Of a stretch of 64,000 nucleotides of DNA, positions 8,095 through 16,197 are shown piece by piece. The stretch comes from Enterococcus sp. BWB1-3. Lineage in GTDB: Bacteria; Bacillota; Bacilli; Lactobacillales; Enterococcaceae. The translations under genes were made by a program, and so were the position numbers. Below the pieces are notes generated by a model that ran no database searches, was not told the DNA's origin, and saw nothing but the letters and a program-made list of their open reading frames with translations. Every line of letters starts with the position of its first letter. Position 1 is the stretch's first letter. The stretch is taken from positions 1 through 64,000 of the forward strand of contig NZ_JADOEP010000014.1 in assembly GCF_016745275.1 (NCBI RefSeq). Reading direction: 5' to 3'.

Positions 8095-8808
8095 TTAAAC
8101 CACTGGATTAATTGTTATCTGACCATCTACTGCTTCCTTTTTTAACTCCTCGATAATTGCAATACCTGCACTGGTGCCAATTCTTTCAGCGCCACAGGCA
8201 ATCATCTGTTTAAAGGCAGCAGCGTCTCTTATTCCTCCGGCTGCCTTCACCTTCACCTGTGATCCTACTTGTTTTTTCATTAGTTTTACATCTTCAAAAG
8301 TGGCTCCGGTAGCAGCAAAGCCAGTGGAGGTCTTGATGTAATCCGGCTGTACTTCTTTTGCAATTTGGCAAAGCTGAATTTTTTCTTCCTCAGTCAGATA
8401 GGCATTCTCAAAAATAACTTTTGACGGGACATTTGCCTGACGACAGACAGCAACGATTTTTTCCATTTCTTCTTTTAAGTATGACCAGTTCCCGGCCTTT
8501 ACTTCGGTCAGATTAATCATATAGTCGATTTCAGTGGCCCCTGAATCAATTGCATTTTGTGTTTCTGCAACCTTTGCTTTAATGGTTGTTTGTCCAAGAG
8601 GGAAACTTATAGCAGCCCCAATGCTGATATCACTGTCCTTTAAAAATAAACTACATCGTTTGGATTGAACCTGGTTGATTGCAACCATTTTAAAATGGTA
8701 AGTCCTTGCTTCTGAGCAGAGCTTGCTCATATCTGCCTCTGTTGCATCTGCCTTAAGATTTGTGTGGTCAATAAAACGCGCTAATTCATCAATAGTATAC
8801 GTTGTCAT
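8095..8808 (-). CDS. deoC: Deoxyribose-phosphate aldolase-type enzyme
   Basis: The 237-aa class I aldolase is related to DeoC, which cleaves 2-deoxyribose-5-phosphate into glyceraldehyde-3-phosphate and acetaldehyde through a Schiff base. The reactive lysine sits in YIKTSTGF (Lys159), and the second lysine of the relay in KVKAAGGIR (Lys188). Length and motifs match the family. It is the first gene of a leftward operon with the RmlD-like enzyme and has its own promoter (TTGACA-17-TATCAT) with an operator just downstream. Unlike ordinary deo operons, no nucleoside phosphorylase or phosphopentomutase is present. Divergence from a mannose-family PTS with a matching operator suggests it works on the product of that transport system. 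Confidence 0.85.
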   Translation of the reverse strand: MTTYTIDELARFIDHTNLKADATEADMSKLCSEARTYHFKMVAINQVQSKRCSLFLKDSDISIGAAISFPLGQTTIKAKVAETQNAIDSGATEIDYMINLTEVKAGNWSYLKEEMEKIVAVCRQANVPSKVIFENAYLTEEEKIQLCQIAKEVQPDYIKTSTGFAATGATFEDVKLMKKQVGSQVKVKAAGGIRDAAAFKQMIACGAERIGTSAGIAIIEELKKEAVDGQITINPVV

Positions 8809-8823
8809 TATTTATCCTCCTTT

Positions 8824-8869
8824 ATGTATTTACATAATAGATGATAAAACAATATTTGTTTGTTGTCAA
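8824..8869 (-). promoter_or_regulatory. deoC promoter and GntR-type operator
   Basis: On the minus strand TTGACA (8869-8864) and TATCAT (8846-8841) are spaced by 17 bp. The near-palindrome ATGTATTTACAT (8824-8835) lies between the start point and the ribosome site AAGGAGG. It resembles the operator at 8941-8950 on the other side of the divergent region. Confidence 0.65.
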
Positions 8870-8894
8870 TTGAAAAAATAATTACATTTTAATG

Positions 8895-8950
8895 TTGACA
8901 GCGATTTCTTTAGGGGTTATTATGATTTTGTTGAGTTATTTGTAATTACA
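8895..8950 (+). promoter_or_regulatory. PTS operon promoter and TGTAATTACA operator
   Basis: TTGACA (8895-8900) and TATTAT (8918-8923) are separated by exactly 17 bp. The perfect palindrome TGTAATTACA (8941-8950) lies in the early transcript region. A half-similar AATTACATT is at 8880. The same 10-mer recurs at 63961-63970. The likely binder is the GntR protein at 12934, by inference. Confidence 0.7.
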
Positions 8951-8966
8951 TAAAAGGAGTGGTTGA

Positions 8967-9383
8967 ATGAAGTTGATTTTGGCATCTCATGGCGATCTTT
9001 GTACAGGTATGTTAAGCAGCTATCAAATGATTGCAGGGGTAAACAAAGATATCGCTGTCATCTCACTGACAGATGCAGGTATTGAAGATTTTGTCCGGCG
9101 GTTCAATACCATGTTGGATGAATTTGTTCGAACGCACGAAGTTTTAATTATCACAGATATTAAAGGTGGAACGCCATACAATGAAGCATTTAACTACTTT
9201 CTGAGAAAAAAGGAAAAAGTTCGAGTCATTTCAGGAATGAATCTTCCCATGGTAATTGAGACGGGGCTCAATTTACAAACCAAATCGCTGGGTGATCTGT
9301 ATTCTCTGGCACTGGATATTGGAAGAAGCGGGATTGAAGGAGCAGAAGAGATCGAAACACAAACGGATGATATTGAATTTTAA
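8967..9383 (+). CDS. PTS mannose-family EIIA component
   Basis: The 138-aa cytoplasmic EIIA domain accepts phosphate from HPr on His8 in LILASHGDL and passes it to EIIB. It has the family hallmark IKGGTPYNEA (~residues 64-73) and the SGMNLPM segment. It opens a four-gene transporter operon (EIIA-EIIB-EIIC-EIID, 8967-11588), with RBS AAAGGAG before the ATG. Separate EIIA and EIIB genes are usual for gut enterococcal systems of the AgaF/ManX type. The substrate cannot be read from EIIA. Confidence 0.9.
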   Translation: MKLILASHGDLCTGMLSSYQMIAGVNKDIAVISLTDAGIEDFVRRFNTMLDEFVRTHEVLIITDIKGGTPYNEAFNYFLRKKEKVRVISGMNLPMVIETGLNLQTKSLGDLYSLALDIGRSGIEGAEEIETQTDDIEF

Positions 9384-9403
9384 ATAGGAATGGAGAGAGG
9401 ATA

Positions 9404-9898
9404 ATGACAATTACTTTAGCAAGAGTCGATGACCGTGTGATACATGGGCAGACGACAACCAGATGGACGAAGGCCCGGTCTGTACAGGGAATTTTAGTTG
9501 TAGGAGACGATATCGCCAACGATGATTTAAGAAAAAGAGTATTGAAGGCAGCTGCCGGGAATTTAAAGTTGGGTGTTTATACAACGGAACAAGCAGTGGA
9601 AAGCATTCCAAAAGGAAAAAATTCTGACAAGGATTTCTTTTTAATCAGCAACTCGCCTCAAACCTTTGCAAAGCTGGTGGAACTGGGAGTGGATTTTGGC
9701 AGGAAATTAAATGTTGGACCGATGAATACTCGCGAAGGAGCCAAGGTACTGGGAAGAACAGTGGCAATTGATGGAAAGGATTATGAAGCATTTGAGTATC
9801 TGGAAAAAAATGGCATTGAAATCGGGTTTCAGCTGTTGCCTGATGATGAAGCAAAGCCATGGAAAGTGATGAAAGACAAATTTGATTCAATGACTTAG
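9404..9898 (+). CDS. PTS mannose-family EIIB component
   Basis: The 164-aa EIIB domain takes phosphate from EIIA onto His14 in DDRVIHGQ and transfers it to the sugar during translocation. The opening TLARVDDRVIHGQ and the distal GPMNTREGAKVLGR loop are typical of the AgaV/SorB/ManX-B family. Length agrees with the family. It follows the EIIA gene by 20 bp with RBS GGAGAGG. The residue after the active-site GQ (TTTRW rather than the common VTTxW) is a small deviation. Confidence 0.9.
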   Translation: MTITLARVDDRVIHGQTTTRWTKARSVQGILVVGDDIANDDLRKRVLKAAAGNLKLGVYTTEQAVESIPKGKNSDKDFFLISNSPQTFAKLVELGVDFGRKLNVGPMNTREGAKVLGRTVAIDGKDYEAFEYLEKNGIEIGFQLLPDDEAKPWKVMKDKFDSMT

Positions 9899-9913
9899 AG
9901 GAGGAATGTAGAA

Positions 9914-10753
9914 ATGGATGGAAGTTTATTTTTACCGGCGTTGCTAACAGGTATTTTCTGCTATTTGGGCGCTATTGAAAGTCCCTGGCTGTTTGGAATG
10001 AGCGGCGGATTTTATGTGGTTGGCCGGCCGCTGGTGGCGGGACTTTTGACAGGTATCGCGTTTGGCGACATTCGTGCGGGCGTATTATGCGGGCTCGCTG
10101 TTCAAGCGGTTTTTATTGCCAACTTGTCAACCGGAGGAGCCACCAACAGTGAAATTACTTATGCTGCTTATGGCGGAATTGGTTTGGCTCTGGCAACAAC
10201 GAGAGATCCGGCAGTTGCAGTGACATTGTCGATTTTAATCGGTCAAACGTTTGGACTTATTTTTTATAACACTCGGATGGCGCTGTATTCTTTTTGGAAT
10301 ACAAAAGCGCAAAAAGCAGCAGAGAATATTGATGATCGCGGAATTGTATTGAATCATGTCGTCTATCCGCAGATCACTACTTTCCTGCTTCGGGCCGTAC
10401 CGATTTTTGCTGCAATCTTTTTTGGACGGGGACTAGTTGACTGGCTGCTGTCAAATGTGCCTGAGGTAGTTACCGATATTATCTCTGTTTTAGGCGGGGT
10501 TCTTCCTGCACTTGGGATTGCGATGTTAATGGGGATTGTTGTGAAGGACAAAATTCATTTGGTATTTTTCTTTGCCGGCTTCGTATTGATGGCTTTTGCC
10601 GGTTTGAATATGATTGCTTTAGTGTTTATTGCAGCAATGGTCAGCTATGTTGTCTATTTAAGTACTGGGAGCAGCGTGTCAAAAGGGAATACTGTTTCAG
10701 CAGCAGAAGCAGTTGGTTCAGATGCTGCATATGAAGATGACGATTTGTTCTAG
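9914..10753 (+). CDS. PTS mannose-family EIIC component
   Basis: The 279-aa polytopic membrane protein forms, with EIID, the sugar-translocating channel of a mannose-family PTS. It shows the EIIC pattern of repeated hydrophobic segments with the conserved VGRPLVAGLLTGIAFGDIRAG block (~residues 36-57) and the Ala-rich GGATNSEITYAAYGG segment. It starts 15 bp after EIIB with GAGGAGGAATG as ribosome site. The hydrophilic C-terminal tail of about 25 residues (ending AAYEDDDLF) is acidic and probably cytoplasmic. Confidence 0.88.
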   Translation: MDGSLFLPALLTGIFCYLGAIESPWLFGMSGGFYVVGRPLVAGLLTGIAFGDIRAGVLCGLAVQAVFIANLSTGGATNSEITYAAYGGIGLALATTRDPAVAVTLSILIGQTFGLIFYNTRMALYSFWNTKAQKAAENIDDRGIVLNHVVYPQITTFLLRAVPIFAAIFFGRGLVDWLLSNVPEVVTDIISVLGGVLPALGIAMLMGIVVKDKIHLVFFFAGFVLMAFAGLNMIALVFIAAMVSYVVYLSTGSSVSKGNTVSAAEAVGSDAAYEDDDLF

Positions 10754-10766
10754 GGAGGGCTAGTTA

Positions 10767-11588
10767 ATGGATGTACAAAAAGAAAATAGAATGACGAAAA
10801 AGGAATTGCGCCAGATTTGGAAGCGGTGGGGTTTCACGCACCTTTCTTCCATGAGTTATGAAAAATTGCAGGCACATGCATGGGCATTTTCTTATTTACC
10901 TTTTGCCGAGAAATATTATAAAAATGACCTGGAAGGAAAAAGAAAGTTATTACTCAGACATTCCATGTTTTATAATACGGAGCCGCAAACCGGTCAGATT
11001 ATTAATGGTATCGTTGCTTCGCTGGAAGAAGAGATTGCTCTTGGTGGAGATGTACCTGAAGAAATGCCGATTAACATCAAGACAACCTTGATGGGGCCGC
11101 TTGCTGGAATTGGGGATTCAATCATCCAGGGAATTATTGTACCGATTTTATTGTCTATTGGTATGGGATTGGCCGCAGGTGGAAATGCCTTAGGTCCGAT
11201 TTTCTATATTATCAGCTATGGAATCGCCGGACCGCTGATTTCTTACCTGTGTTTTATGAATGGGTATCGTTTAGGAGTAAATGCAATTGATGTAATCATT
11301 GGTGAAAATGCGAAACGAATTACAGATGCGTTCAACATCTTGGGGATCATGGTTGTTGGCGGTCTGGCAGCTTCTAATATCGTGTTGAATACAGCCATTG
11401 AAATTCCTATGGGAGACGAGGTACAAAGTCTTCAAACCGTTTTGGATGGCATATTTCCAAACGTTTTACCATTGGCAATGGTTTTGCTGGCGTGGTATTT
11501 GTTAACATCAAAACAATTGACGGCAACAAAAGTGATTCTGGTACTGACTGTGATTTCTGCAGTTGGGGTTATGTTGGGAGTATTTTAA
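10767..11588 (+). CDS. PTS mannose-family EIID component
   Basis: The 273-aa membrane partner of EIIC has the family signature RHSMFYNTEPQTG (~residues 70-82) and the glycine-rich LMGPLAGIGDSIIQG motif. It ends with two hydrophobic helices. The ATG follows GGGAGGGCTAGTTA. It is the last gene of the transporter block. A 379-bp gap filled by a dispersed repeat and a terminator-like hairpin separates it from manA, which would normally be expected to follow closely. Confidence 0.88.
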   Translation: MDVQKENRMTKKELRQIWKRWGFTHLSSMSYEKLQAHAWAFSYLPFAEKYYKNDLEGKRKLLLRHSMFYNTEPQTGQIINGIVASLEEEIALGGDVPEEMPINIKTTLMGPLAGIGDSIIQGIIVPILLSIGMGLAAGGNALGPIFYIISYGIAGPLISYLCFMNGYRLGVNAIDVIIGENAKRITDAFNILGIMVVGGLAASNIVLNTAIEIPMGDEVQSLQTVLDGIFPNVLPLAMVLLAWYLLTSKQLTATKVILVLTVISAVGVMLGVF

Positions 11589-11589
11589 A

Positions 11590-11952
11590 AAGATGTTGTG
11601 ACAAGCTTCTCCATGTGATGAGTAACCGCAGGAGCACGTACACGATTTTAACTGCGACGAGTAACCGCAGGAGCACGTGTACGAACAGAAGTACTAAGCA
11701 CATCATGTATCATCTACTCTGACAAGTCACTCGTAGTGAAATGAGAACCGTAGATACAAGGACTTTCCACTGATGCAGGAACCTTTAATGAGACGGTATG
11801 TGTCTGATGATCAGAGGAGATAGCAATAAGTCATTCCTGTATTAAAAGCTTACTCCTATGCTTCTTACGAATACTCGAATCATACAAAGACTGGAACACT
11901 ATTTATTCGGTTTTTAGGGGCTGCAACATACTAATGTCACAGCCCTTTTTTC
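11590..11952 (-). repeat. Modular intergenic repeat, copy 1 (inverted)
   Basis: This gap between EIID and manA is the reverse complement, in mosaic form, of the repeats at 25656-26260 and 36491-36858. Shared parts include the ACCGAATAAAYRGYGTTCC end and the CACTACGANTGACTTGTCAG segment. It also carries a direct repeat of GAGTAACCGCAGGAGCACGT (two copies, ~41 bp apart near 11622 and 11663). The 3' end is a hairpin with TTTTTT (11918-11952). Confidence 0.75.
11918..11952 (+). terminator. Terminator-like hairpin at the repeat end
   Basis: GGGGCTG…CAGCCC with inner ACAT/ATGT pairing is followed by TTTTTT, immediately before the manA ribosome site. If active it would reduce read-through from the PTS genes into manA. 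Confidence 0.55.
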
Positions 11953-11967
11953 TTAGGAGGGGAAATA

Positions 11968-12885
11968 ATGTATATTTTAGAACCGATTTCCAAAGAGCGA
12001 ATTTGGGGAACGCCGCGATTGCATGGATATAATGGTGCAGAAGAAATAGAAAGAATCGGCTCTGTTTATTCTGCAAGTGCAATCGCAGAAATAGACTGCC
12101 GGCTGGAGGAATTTGAGGGCAACATCACATTGGGTAAGCTGATTAAAGATAACCCAGCGGCTTTCGGTTTGTGTGAGGGAGAAGTGTATCCTTTGATTAT
12201 TTCGTTTACCGCATGTGATGATAATTTGAGTATTCAGGTTCATCCAACTGACGATTTTGCCCAAAAAAATGAAGGAATGCCCTACGGGAAAAGCGAAGCA
12301 TGGTACTTTCTGTCATCTCCAGAAGCTGGCTGGATTTATGCCGGTCAACAGCTGAAAGATAAGAACCGAATTGAAGCAGCAGTAAAAGATAACCAGTATA
12401 AGGATGTTTTAAATGAATATTCGGTTACGGAAAAAGAGCTGATCTATATTCCATCCGGCACTATTCACGCATTAACCAAAGGCTCTCTGGTTTATGAAAT
12501 TCAGCAGGCAACAGATATTACTTATCGATTTTATGATTATGACCGTAAAGATCAGAACGGAAAAAAACGCGAATTGCACGTAGAAAAAGCTTTATCCACT
12601 CTTATTCCCCAACAGGAAGTAAAAAAGGATACTTTTCTTATAGGACAGGAAGCAAAATTTAGAGAATTTTCAATTACGCATTTCATTCCAGAAAATGTAC
12701 TCGAAAATCCCAATAATATTGCCAGTATAGTAACCGTTCTTTCCGGCGAAATTATTGTAGAAAACAGTACTCTGACGGCTGGGCGCAGTCTGCTGCTGAT
12801 GCCAAAAGAAAAAGTTCAGGTTCAGGGCTCCGGGGAATGTGTATTGGCAGTCCCTTACAGATATTGGGGGGAAATAGCTGACTGA
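11968..12885 (+). CDS. manA: Mannose-6-phosphate isomerase, class I
   Basis: The 305-aa zinc isomerase interconverts mannose-6-phosphate and fructose-6-phosphate. Metal ligands are visible in QVHPTDDF (Gln/His), KSEAWYF (Glu) and SGTIHAL (His). Length fits the short Firmicute type I enzymes. The ribosome site AGGAGGGG precedes ATG 11968. It belongs functionally with the upstream mannose-family PTS but is cut off from it by a repeat with a terminator-like end, and no clear promoter lies in the 15 bp between. The imported sugar may be mannose or another hexose whose 6-phosphate this isomerase-type enzyme accepts. Confidence 0.88.
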   Translation: MYILEPISKERIWGTPRLHGYNGAEEIERIGSVYSASAIAEIDCRLEEFEGNITLGKLIKDNPAAFGLCEGEVYPLIISFTACDDNLSIQVHPTDDFAQKNEGMPYGKSEAWYFLSSPEAGWIYAGQQLKDKNRIEAAVKDNQYKDVLNEYSVTEKELIYIPSGTIHALTKGSLVYEIQQATDITYRFYDYDRKDQNGKKRELHVEKALSTLIPQQEVKKDTFLIGQEAKFREFSITHFIPENVLENPNNIASIVTVLSGEIIVENSTLTAGRSLLLMPKEKVQVQGSGECVLAVPYRYWGEIAD

Positions 12886-12901
12886 ATTGATTTGTGCTAT
12901 A
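12870..12901 (+). promoter_or_regulatory. Extended -10 promoter for the GntR gene
   Basis: TGCTATAAT (12893-12901) is an extended -10 element; the -35 region (CTGACT/TTGATT) is weak. It lies at the very end of manA and gives the regulator its own transcript. Confidence 0.5.
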
Positions 12902-12933
12902 ATGAAAGCAATTTATTGAGGAGTGGAAGAAAC

Positions 12934-13644
12934 ATGGGCATCCCTTTGCACAAAAAAATTCAACAGGATCTTTTGGACAAAATAAAATCCGGTGAATATG
13001 CTGAAAATGAGACAATTCCCACTGAAATGGAGCTGGCTGATATTTACAGTGTCAGTAGACCTACCGTGAGACAGGCCGTTCAATCCTTAGTGAATGATGG
13101 CTATCTTGAGAAACGAAAAAAGCGCGGGACAGTGGTAAAGAAACCCAAAATTCAGCAGGAGTTCACGCATGTCATTGAAAGCTTTGATTCAGAAATGAAT
13201 CGAAAGGGGATTTTACCAAAAACAAAAATTTTGAAATTTACATGTGTGAAGGCAAATGAAGAGGTAGCTGAAAAATTGAATTTGAAGCTGGGTGATGCTG
13301 TTTACAAGCTGATTCGTTTGAGGTATGCAGAAGAAAAGCCGGTTGTTTTAGTGACCAGTTATATCCCCTGTCACCTTTTTCCGGAACTGCAGAAGATTGA
13401 TTTTACTTCTGAGCTTCTTTACACCACATTTGAGAGGCTGAATCATCCTATCCGTTCTGTTTCAAGAAAGCTGGAAGTGATTAAGGCAGATGAAACGACC
13501 AGTGATCTTCTGGATGTAGAAGAAGATGACCCAGTATTCTATTTTCATACGTTAGGTTTTTCAGATGAACGGTTGCCGGTGGAATATTCCATTTCCAAAT
13601 ATCGCGGTGATATTAATTATTTTGTATTCGAACTTTCCAGATAA
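12934..13644 (+). CDS. GntR-family repressor, HutC/UTRA type
   Basis: The 236-aa regulator has an N-terminal winged helix (residues ~5-70: ENETIPTEMELADIY…SRPTVRQAVQSLV…GYLEKRKKRGT) and a C-terminal UTRA effector domain that typically binds a phosphosugar. The start at 12934 (MGIPLHKK) is preferred over the frame opening at 12892, because the typical domain begins here and GGAGTGGAAG precedes it. Its likely targets are the operators in the deoC/PTS divergent region (8824-8835, 8941-8950), and the effector would be a product of that PTS. Both points are inference from proximity. Confidence 0.85.
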   Translation: MGIPLHKKIQQDLLDKIKSGEYAENETIPTEMELADIYSVSRPTVRQAVQSLVNDGYLEKRKKRGTVVKKPKIQQEFTHVIESFDSEMNRKGILPKTKILKFTCVKANEEVAEKLNLKLGDAVYKLIRLRYAEEKPVVLVTSYIPCHLFPELQKIDFTSELLYTTFERLNHPIRSVSRKLEVIKADETTSDLLDVEEDDPVFYFHTLGFSDERLPVEYSISKYRGDINYFVFELSR

Positions 13645-13714
13645 TGATACAAAAATTTAGAGAGATTGTGATACACAGATGGTGTGTTATAGTGCATCAC
13701 AGAACGAAATGAAA

Positions 13715-13789
13715 AGAAGCGGTCGACATGAACCGATCATTTGTCATGCTAATGTAAGAGGACAAATGAAGGGGCAGGTTGATCGCTTC
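13715..13789 (+). terminator. Long interrupted hairpin after the GntR gene
   Basis: Arms GAAGCGGTC… and …GATCGCTTC plus an inner pair GATCATTTGTC / GACAAATGAAGG make an elongated stem-loop. It is followed by TTGAGGTTTTC, a poor T-run, so it is either a weak terminator or a structured RNA. The rest of 13645-14007 is AT-rich and holds the promoter for the next gene. Confidence 0.4.
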
Positions 13790-14007
13790 TTGAGGTTTTC
13801 TCCAAGACCTTGTATGACAAACTGAGCTGTTTTGTTCATTTTTGAATAAGTAATTGGATTGAAAAAAACACATATAAAAATAAGAGTAGTTTTATGAATA
13901 GACTATCCTTTTTTTCTTCTTATTTTAAGCATAGTGGTGATAAGTAAAGAGAAAACTACTATAATAATTAGAGTTATACATATATGAGACAGAGAAGGTG
14001 ATTTATT

Positions 14008-14310
14008 ATGGAAAAGAGTAAAGATATTGTCCATGAGCTGTACATTAATCTTTCCAAATACTCAGGAAATGACATGGATGAGCTTAGAGAAGTGCTGCTA
14101 AAAGTTTATTCAAAGCTTGGATCTGCTGGGGAAAATCCGCCGTTAATCAATCACTTGGTTAACTTTATTTACTTTAAGGAAGTAAATGAGCGTCTGTCAT
14201 TTACGGATAGTCAGCAGAAGCTGATCCGTCAGTTATTTGAAATTGGGAGTAAATCCGCTTTTAATGGTGTTTATCGTTCTGATTTTGTTAATACTGGACA
14301 ATTCGATTAG
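14008..14310 (+). CDS. Class IIa bacteriocin immunity protein (EntA_Immun family)
   Basis: The 100-aa cytoplasmic helical-bundle protein closely follows the enterocin A immunity layout. It has KDIVHELYINL at the start, EVLLKVYSKL, PLINHLVNFIYF in the middle, RLSFTDSQQKLIRQL, and the C-terminal NGVYRSDF. Such proteins protect the cell from pediocin-like bacteriocins that use the mannose PTS as receptor; the C-terminal part decides specificity. RBS GAAGGTGA precedes the ATG. No pediocin-box (YGNGV) structural gene is nearby on either strand, so it is an orphan. Presence in a strain with several mannose-family PTSs fits a defensive role. Confidence 0.85.
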   Translation: MEKSKDIVHELYINLSKYSGNDMDELREVLLKVYSKLGSAGENPPLINHLVNFIYFKEVNERLSFTDSQQKLIRQLFEIGSKSAFNGVYRSDFVNTGQFD

Positions 14311-14405
14311 TATTGTAAATTACAGTATTACTGATTTTTCACTTAATTGAAATTAAGGGGAGTTTGTATCAGTCAAAATTAAATAACGTGGAGGTGATGT
14401 GGATT

Positions 14406-14786
14406 ATGAGTTGCAGTTACAAAAAACATTCAGTTTATAACGCCGGAAGCTCAGTCAAATCTGTCTGTAAACTGCCAAGATGACGGGCTAAGCAGTAGGA
14501 AATTGGCAATAATAAAGAGTATCAAGCTCTTGTAAACAGGTATGATTTTAATGATATTCCTCTATTTAAAGGATGTATTCAGCTATGACTAAATCAGGGT
14601 TACACTTATGTTTGGAAAGGTTTATATTTGCCTGATTGGAAGGATAGACTGTTTGGATGAGACAAAAGAAAAAGTCATGAATTACTTGAAAGTATGTTGG
14701 ATGAAGATTCTGAATATATGGGATTGTGAGATAACGATGAACAGGTGAAAGAAGAGCTTTACAGGGAAATAGAGCTTCTTAGGTAG
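14406..14786 (+). pseudogene. Former ~126-aa gene with five in-frame stops at presumed Trp codons
   Basis: From ATG 14406 (ribosome site GGAGGTGA) one frame reads as ordinary protein for 126 codons without any frameshift. It is broken by TGA at 14481, TAG at 14496 and TGA at 14586, 14658 and 14727, before a final TAG at 14784. Every internal stop is one G-to-A change from TGG, and neighbouring residues read naturally if Trp is put back (FG-W-DKRKSHELLESM; GL-W-DNDEQ). Two TGG codons survive (14613, 14637). The family is not recognised. The intact first stretch could still make a 25-aa peptide. Confidence 0.6.
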
Positions 14787-15078
14787 TTGGGTTGCTAAGA
14801 TGCAGTAGTAGAAGGTATCTTGAAAAAAGACTTCATATACTATCTAAAAGTTATGTATATTTACTCCATTATCAACAACAATAGTGTATGTAAGCATACT
14901 GATTTTTATGATTTCTTCAGATAGTTTATTTTTCAGTACATTGGATTAAAATGATAAAAGGATTAACCAAACCTGCAAACTCAACAACCTGAAATTGGAT
15001 AACAAAAGAGCTGAACCATATATTTATTTTCTCCTATCGCAGAGTACCCTAATAGGTTGCTCGTATCTCAAAAAAAAT

Positions 15079-15128
15079 AAAAAGGCTGTTACACTGACTC
15101 CGTTAAGAGTTATGTGACAGCCTTTTTT
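15079..15128 (+). terminator. Rho-independent terminator
   Basis: AAAAAGGCTGTTACA pairs with TGTGACAGCCTTTTTT across a loop of about 20 nt. The A-run and T-run on either side make it usable from both strands. The 14787-15078 stretch before it holds no gene I can support. Confidence 0.7.
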
Positions 15129-15231
15129 CAGTCCTTTGCCAAAACAATTGCTCAAGGTCGAGCCAAAGTATTATAATTCGGTGAATTGCTTAGCTCGAAT
15201 TACATCCAGTTGTTGATTACCAGCAGACAGC

Positions 15232-15567
15232 TTACATTTTATTTGGATATATATGTTCTTTACAAGTATAAGAGGAAAGAACAATTTTAATGATTTCTGC
15301 CACAGTTCCTGCTTCAATTAATCTGCAGCGGCAGTACATTTCAACAGCTGCTTTGGAATTTTCTCCAAGCAATTGTACTTTTTTTCCTTGACAGACTCCG
15401 TGAATATACAGTGTTAGAGAATTATCCTGCTTATAACCAAAATTTACTGGAACAATATAAGGAAAGGGCTCATCAAATATTGTCAGACGAACTCCGTGAT
15501 ATTCTTCCGCAATTTCTTTTACCTTTTTCCAAGCCTAAATTTCCCATTCATTTCTTCTTATCTTCAC
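15232..15567 (-). pseudogene. Pyridoxamine 5'-phosphate oxidase-family (NimA-like) gene with TAG
   Basis: The frame from GTG 15567 (ribosome site AAGAAGGATG) runs 111 codons to TAA at 15232 with one internal TAG at 15535-15537 after VKIRRNEWEI. The downstream part carries the family core FPYIVPVNFGY, TLYIHGVCQGKKVQLL and KAAVEMYCRCRLIE. This corresponds to split-barrel flavin proteins annotated as nitroimidazole-resistance or PNPOx-family. The usual proteins are about 150-160 aa, so the C-terminal third is missing as well as the nonsense change being present. Confidence 0.65.
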
Positions 15568-15707
15568 AGACACATCCTTCTTGACTTATTATACTGCAAA
15601 GAGCAGAAGACATGTTTACCCATTAGGAAACAAGCTTTTTTTGATATAAGTGTCTCAAATGGGGAGAGATGTCTAATGGCAAAATGTATTTTGAGGATTG
15701 ATTATAT

Positions 15708-15870
15708 TAGGGTGTGTCTGAAAACTCAAGCGGCGAATATTTTGGTGATTTTTATAGAACTCCTCGTCATAAATACTCGCTTATGAACCACATAACCTGT
15801 GCTTTCTTCCTTGATTTCCACAAAAACCACTAAAAAATTCAACTTCCACTACCTTTTCAGACACTCCCTA
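15708..15870. mobile_element. 163-bp MITE with 17-bp terminal inverted repeats
   Basis: TAGGGTGTGTCTGAAAA (15708-15724) is inverted at 15854-15870 with one mismatch. The ends carry TA, as in elements that duplicate a TA target. No ORF is inside. The termini resemble those of the larger element at 41233-41910, so both may be mobilised by one transposase not in this window. Confidence 0.7.
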
Positions 15871-16197
15871 GATTCTGGTAAGTAAAATTTAATAAGGGGG
15901 TTCTTTAACAGGTACTTAGACTTGCAGATATATCGACAGTTAGGAAAATGTTTATGAGGATAGATAAATTTAGTGTTTGTGAAATTTCTGTTTCTGACCT
16001 GTTTTTAGTGATTTTTTTCTGCCATTGGTGATTGACAGGAAAATGTCTGGAGGCAGTTGAAAAATGAAGAGTGATTATACCATGTTTGCTGACTAAATTG
16101 TTTTCAGTATTTTGTAAATAAATGAGTAGACCAAATGAAGTGAGGGAATCTTTTATTGCACATTAAAACCCAAATAAGAAATTTTCTCAAAATCTTG
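15871..16197. other. Gene-free AT-rich stretch
   Basis: I see no coding frame with a ribosome site, no repeat shared with the other families and no hairpin of note between the MITE and the next promoter. Confidence 0.5.

Noticed and set aside
13715-13789. T-box or purine-type riboswitch
   Set aside because: The hairpin lacks the conserved T-box sequence and aptamer cores, and the gene after it is a bacteriocin immunity gene.
13645-14405. Structural gene for a pediocin-like bacteriocin near the immunity gene
   Set aside because: No YGNGV box or double-glycine leader was found on either strand.
14406-14786. Use of UGA as Trp (alternative code) by this organism
   Set aside because: Many clear genes in the window end in TGA at their expected family length (for example the kinase at 5943 and srlE-side genes), and one internal stop here is TAG. 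The code is standard; the pattern is treated as a mutational or inherited feature of this one frame.
15496-15786. 96-codon ORF on the plus strand
   Set aside because: It runs antisense through the broken PNPOx-family gene and into the MITE, has no ribosome site and has a Phe-rich composition typical of a shadow frame.
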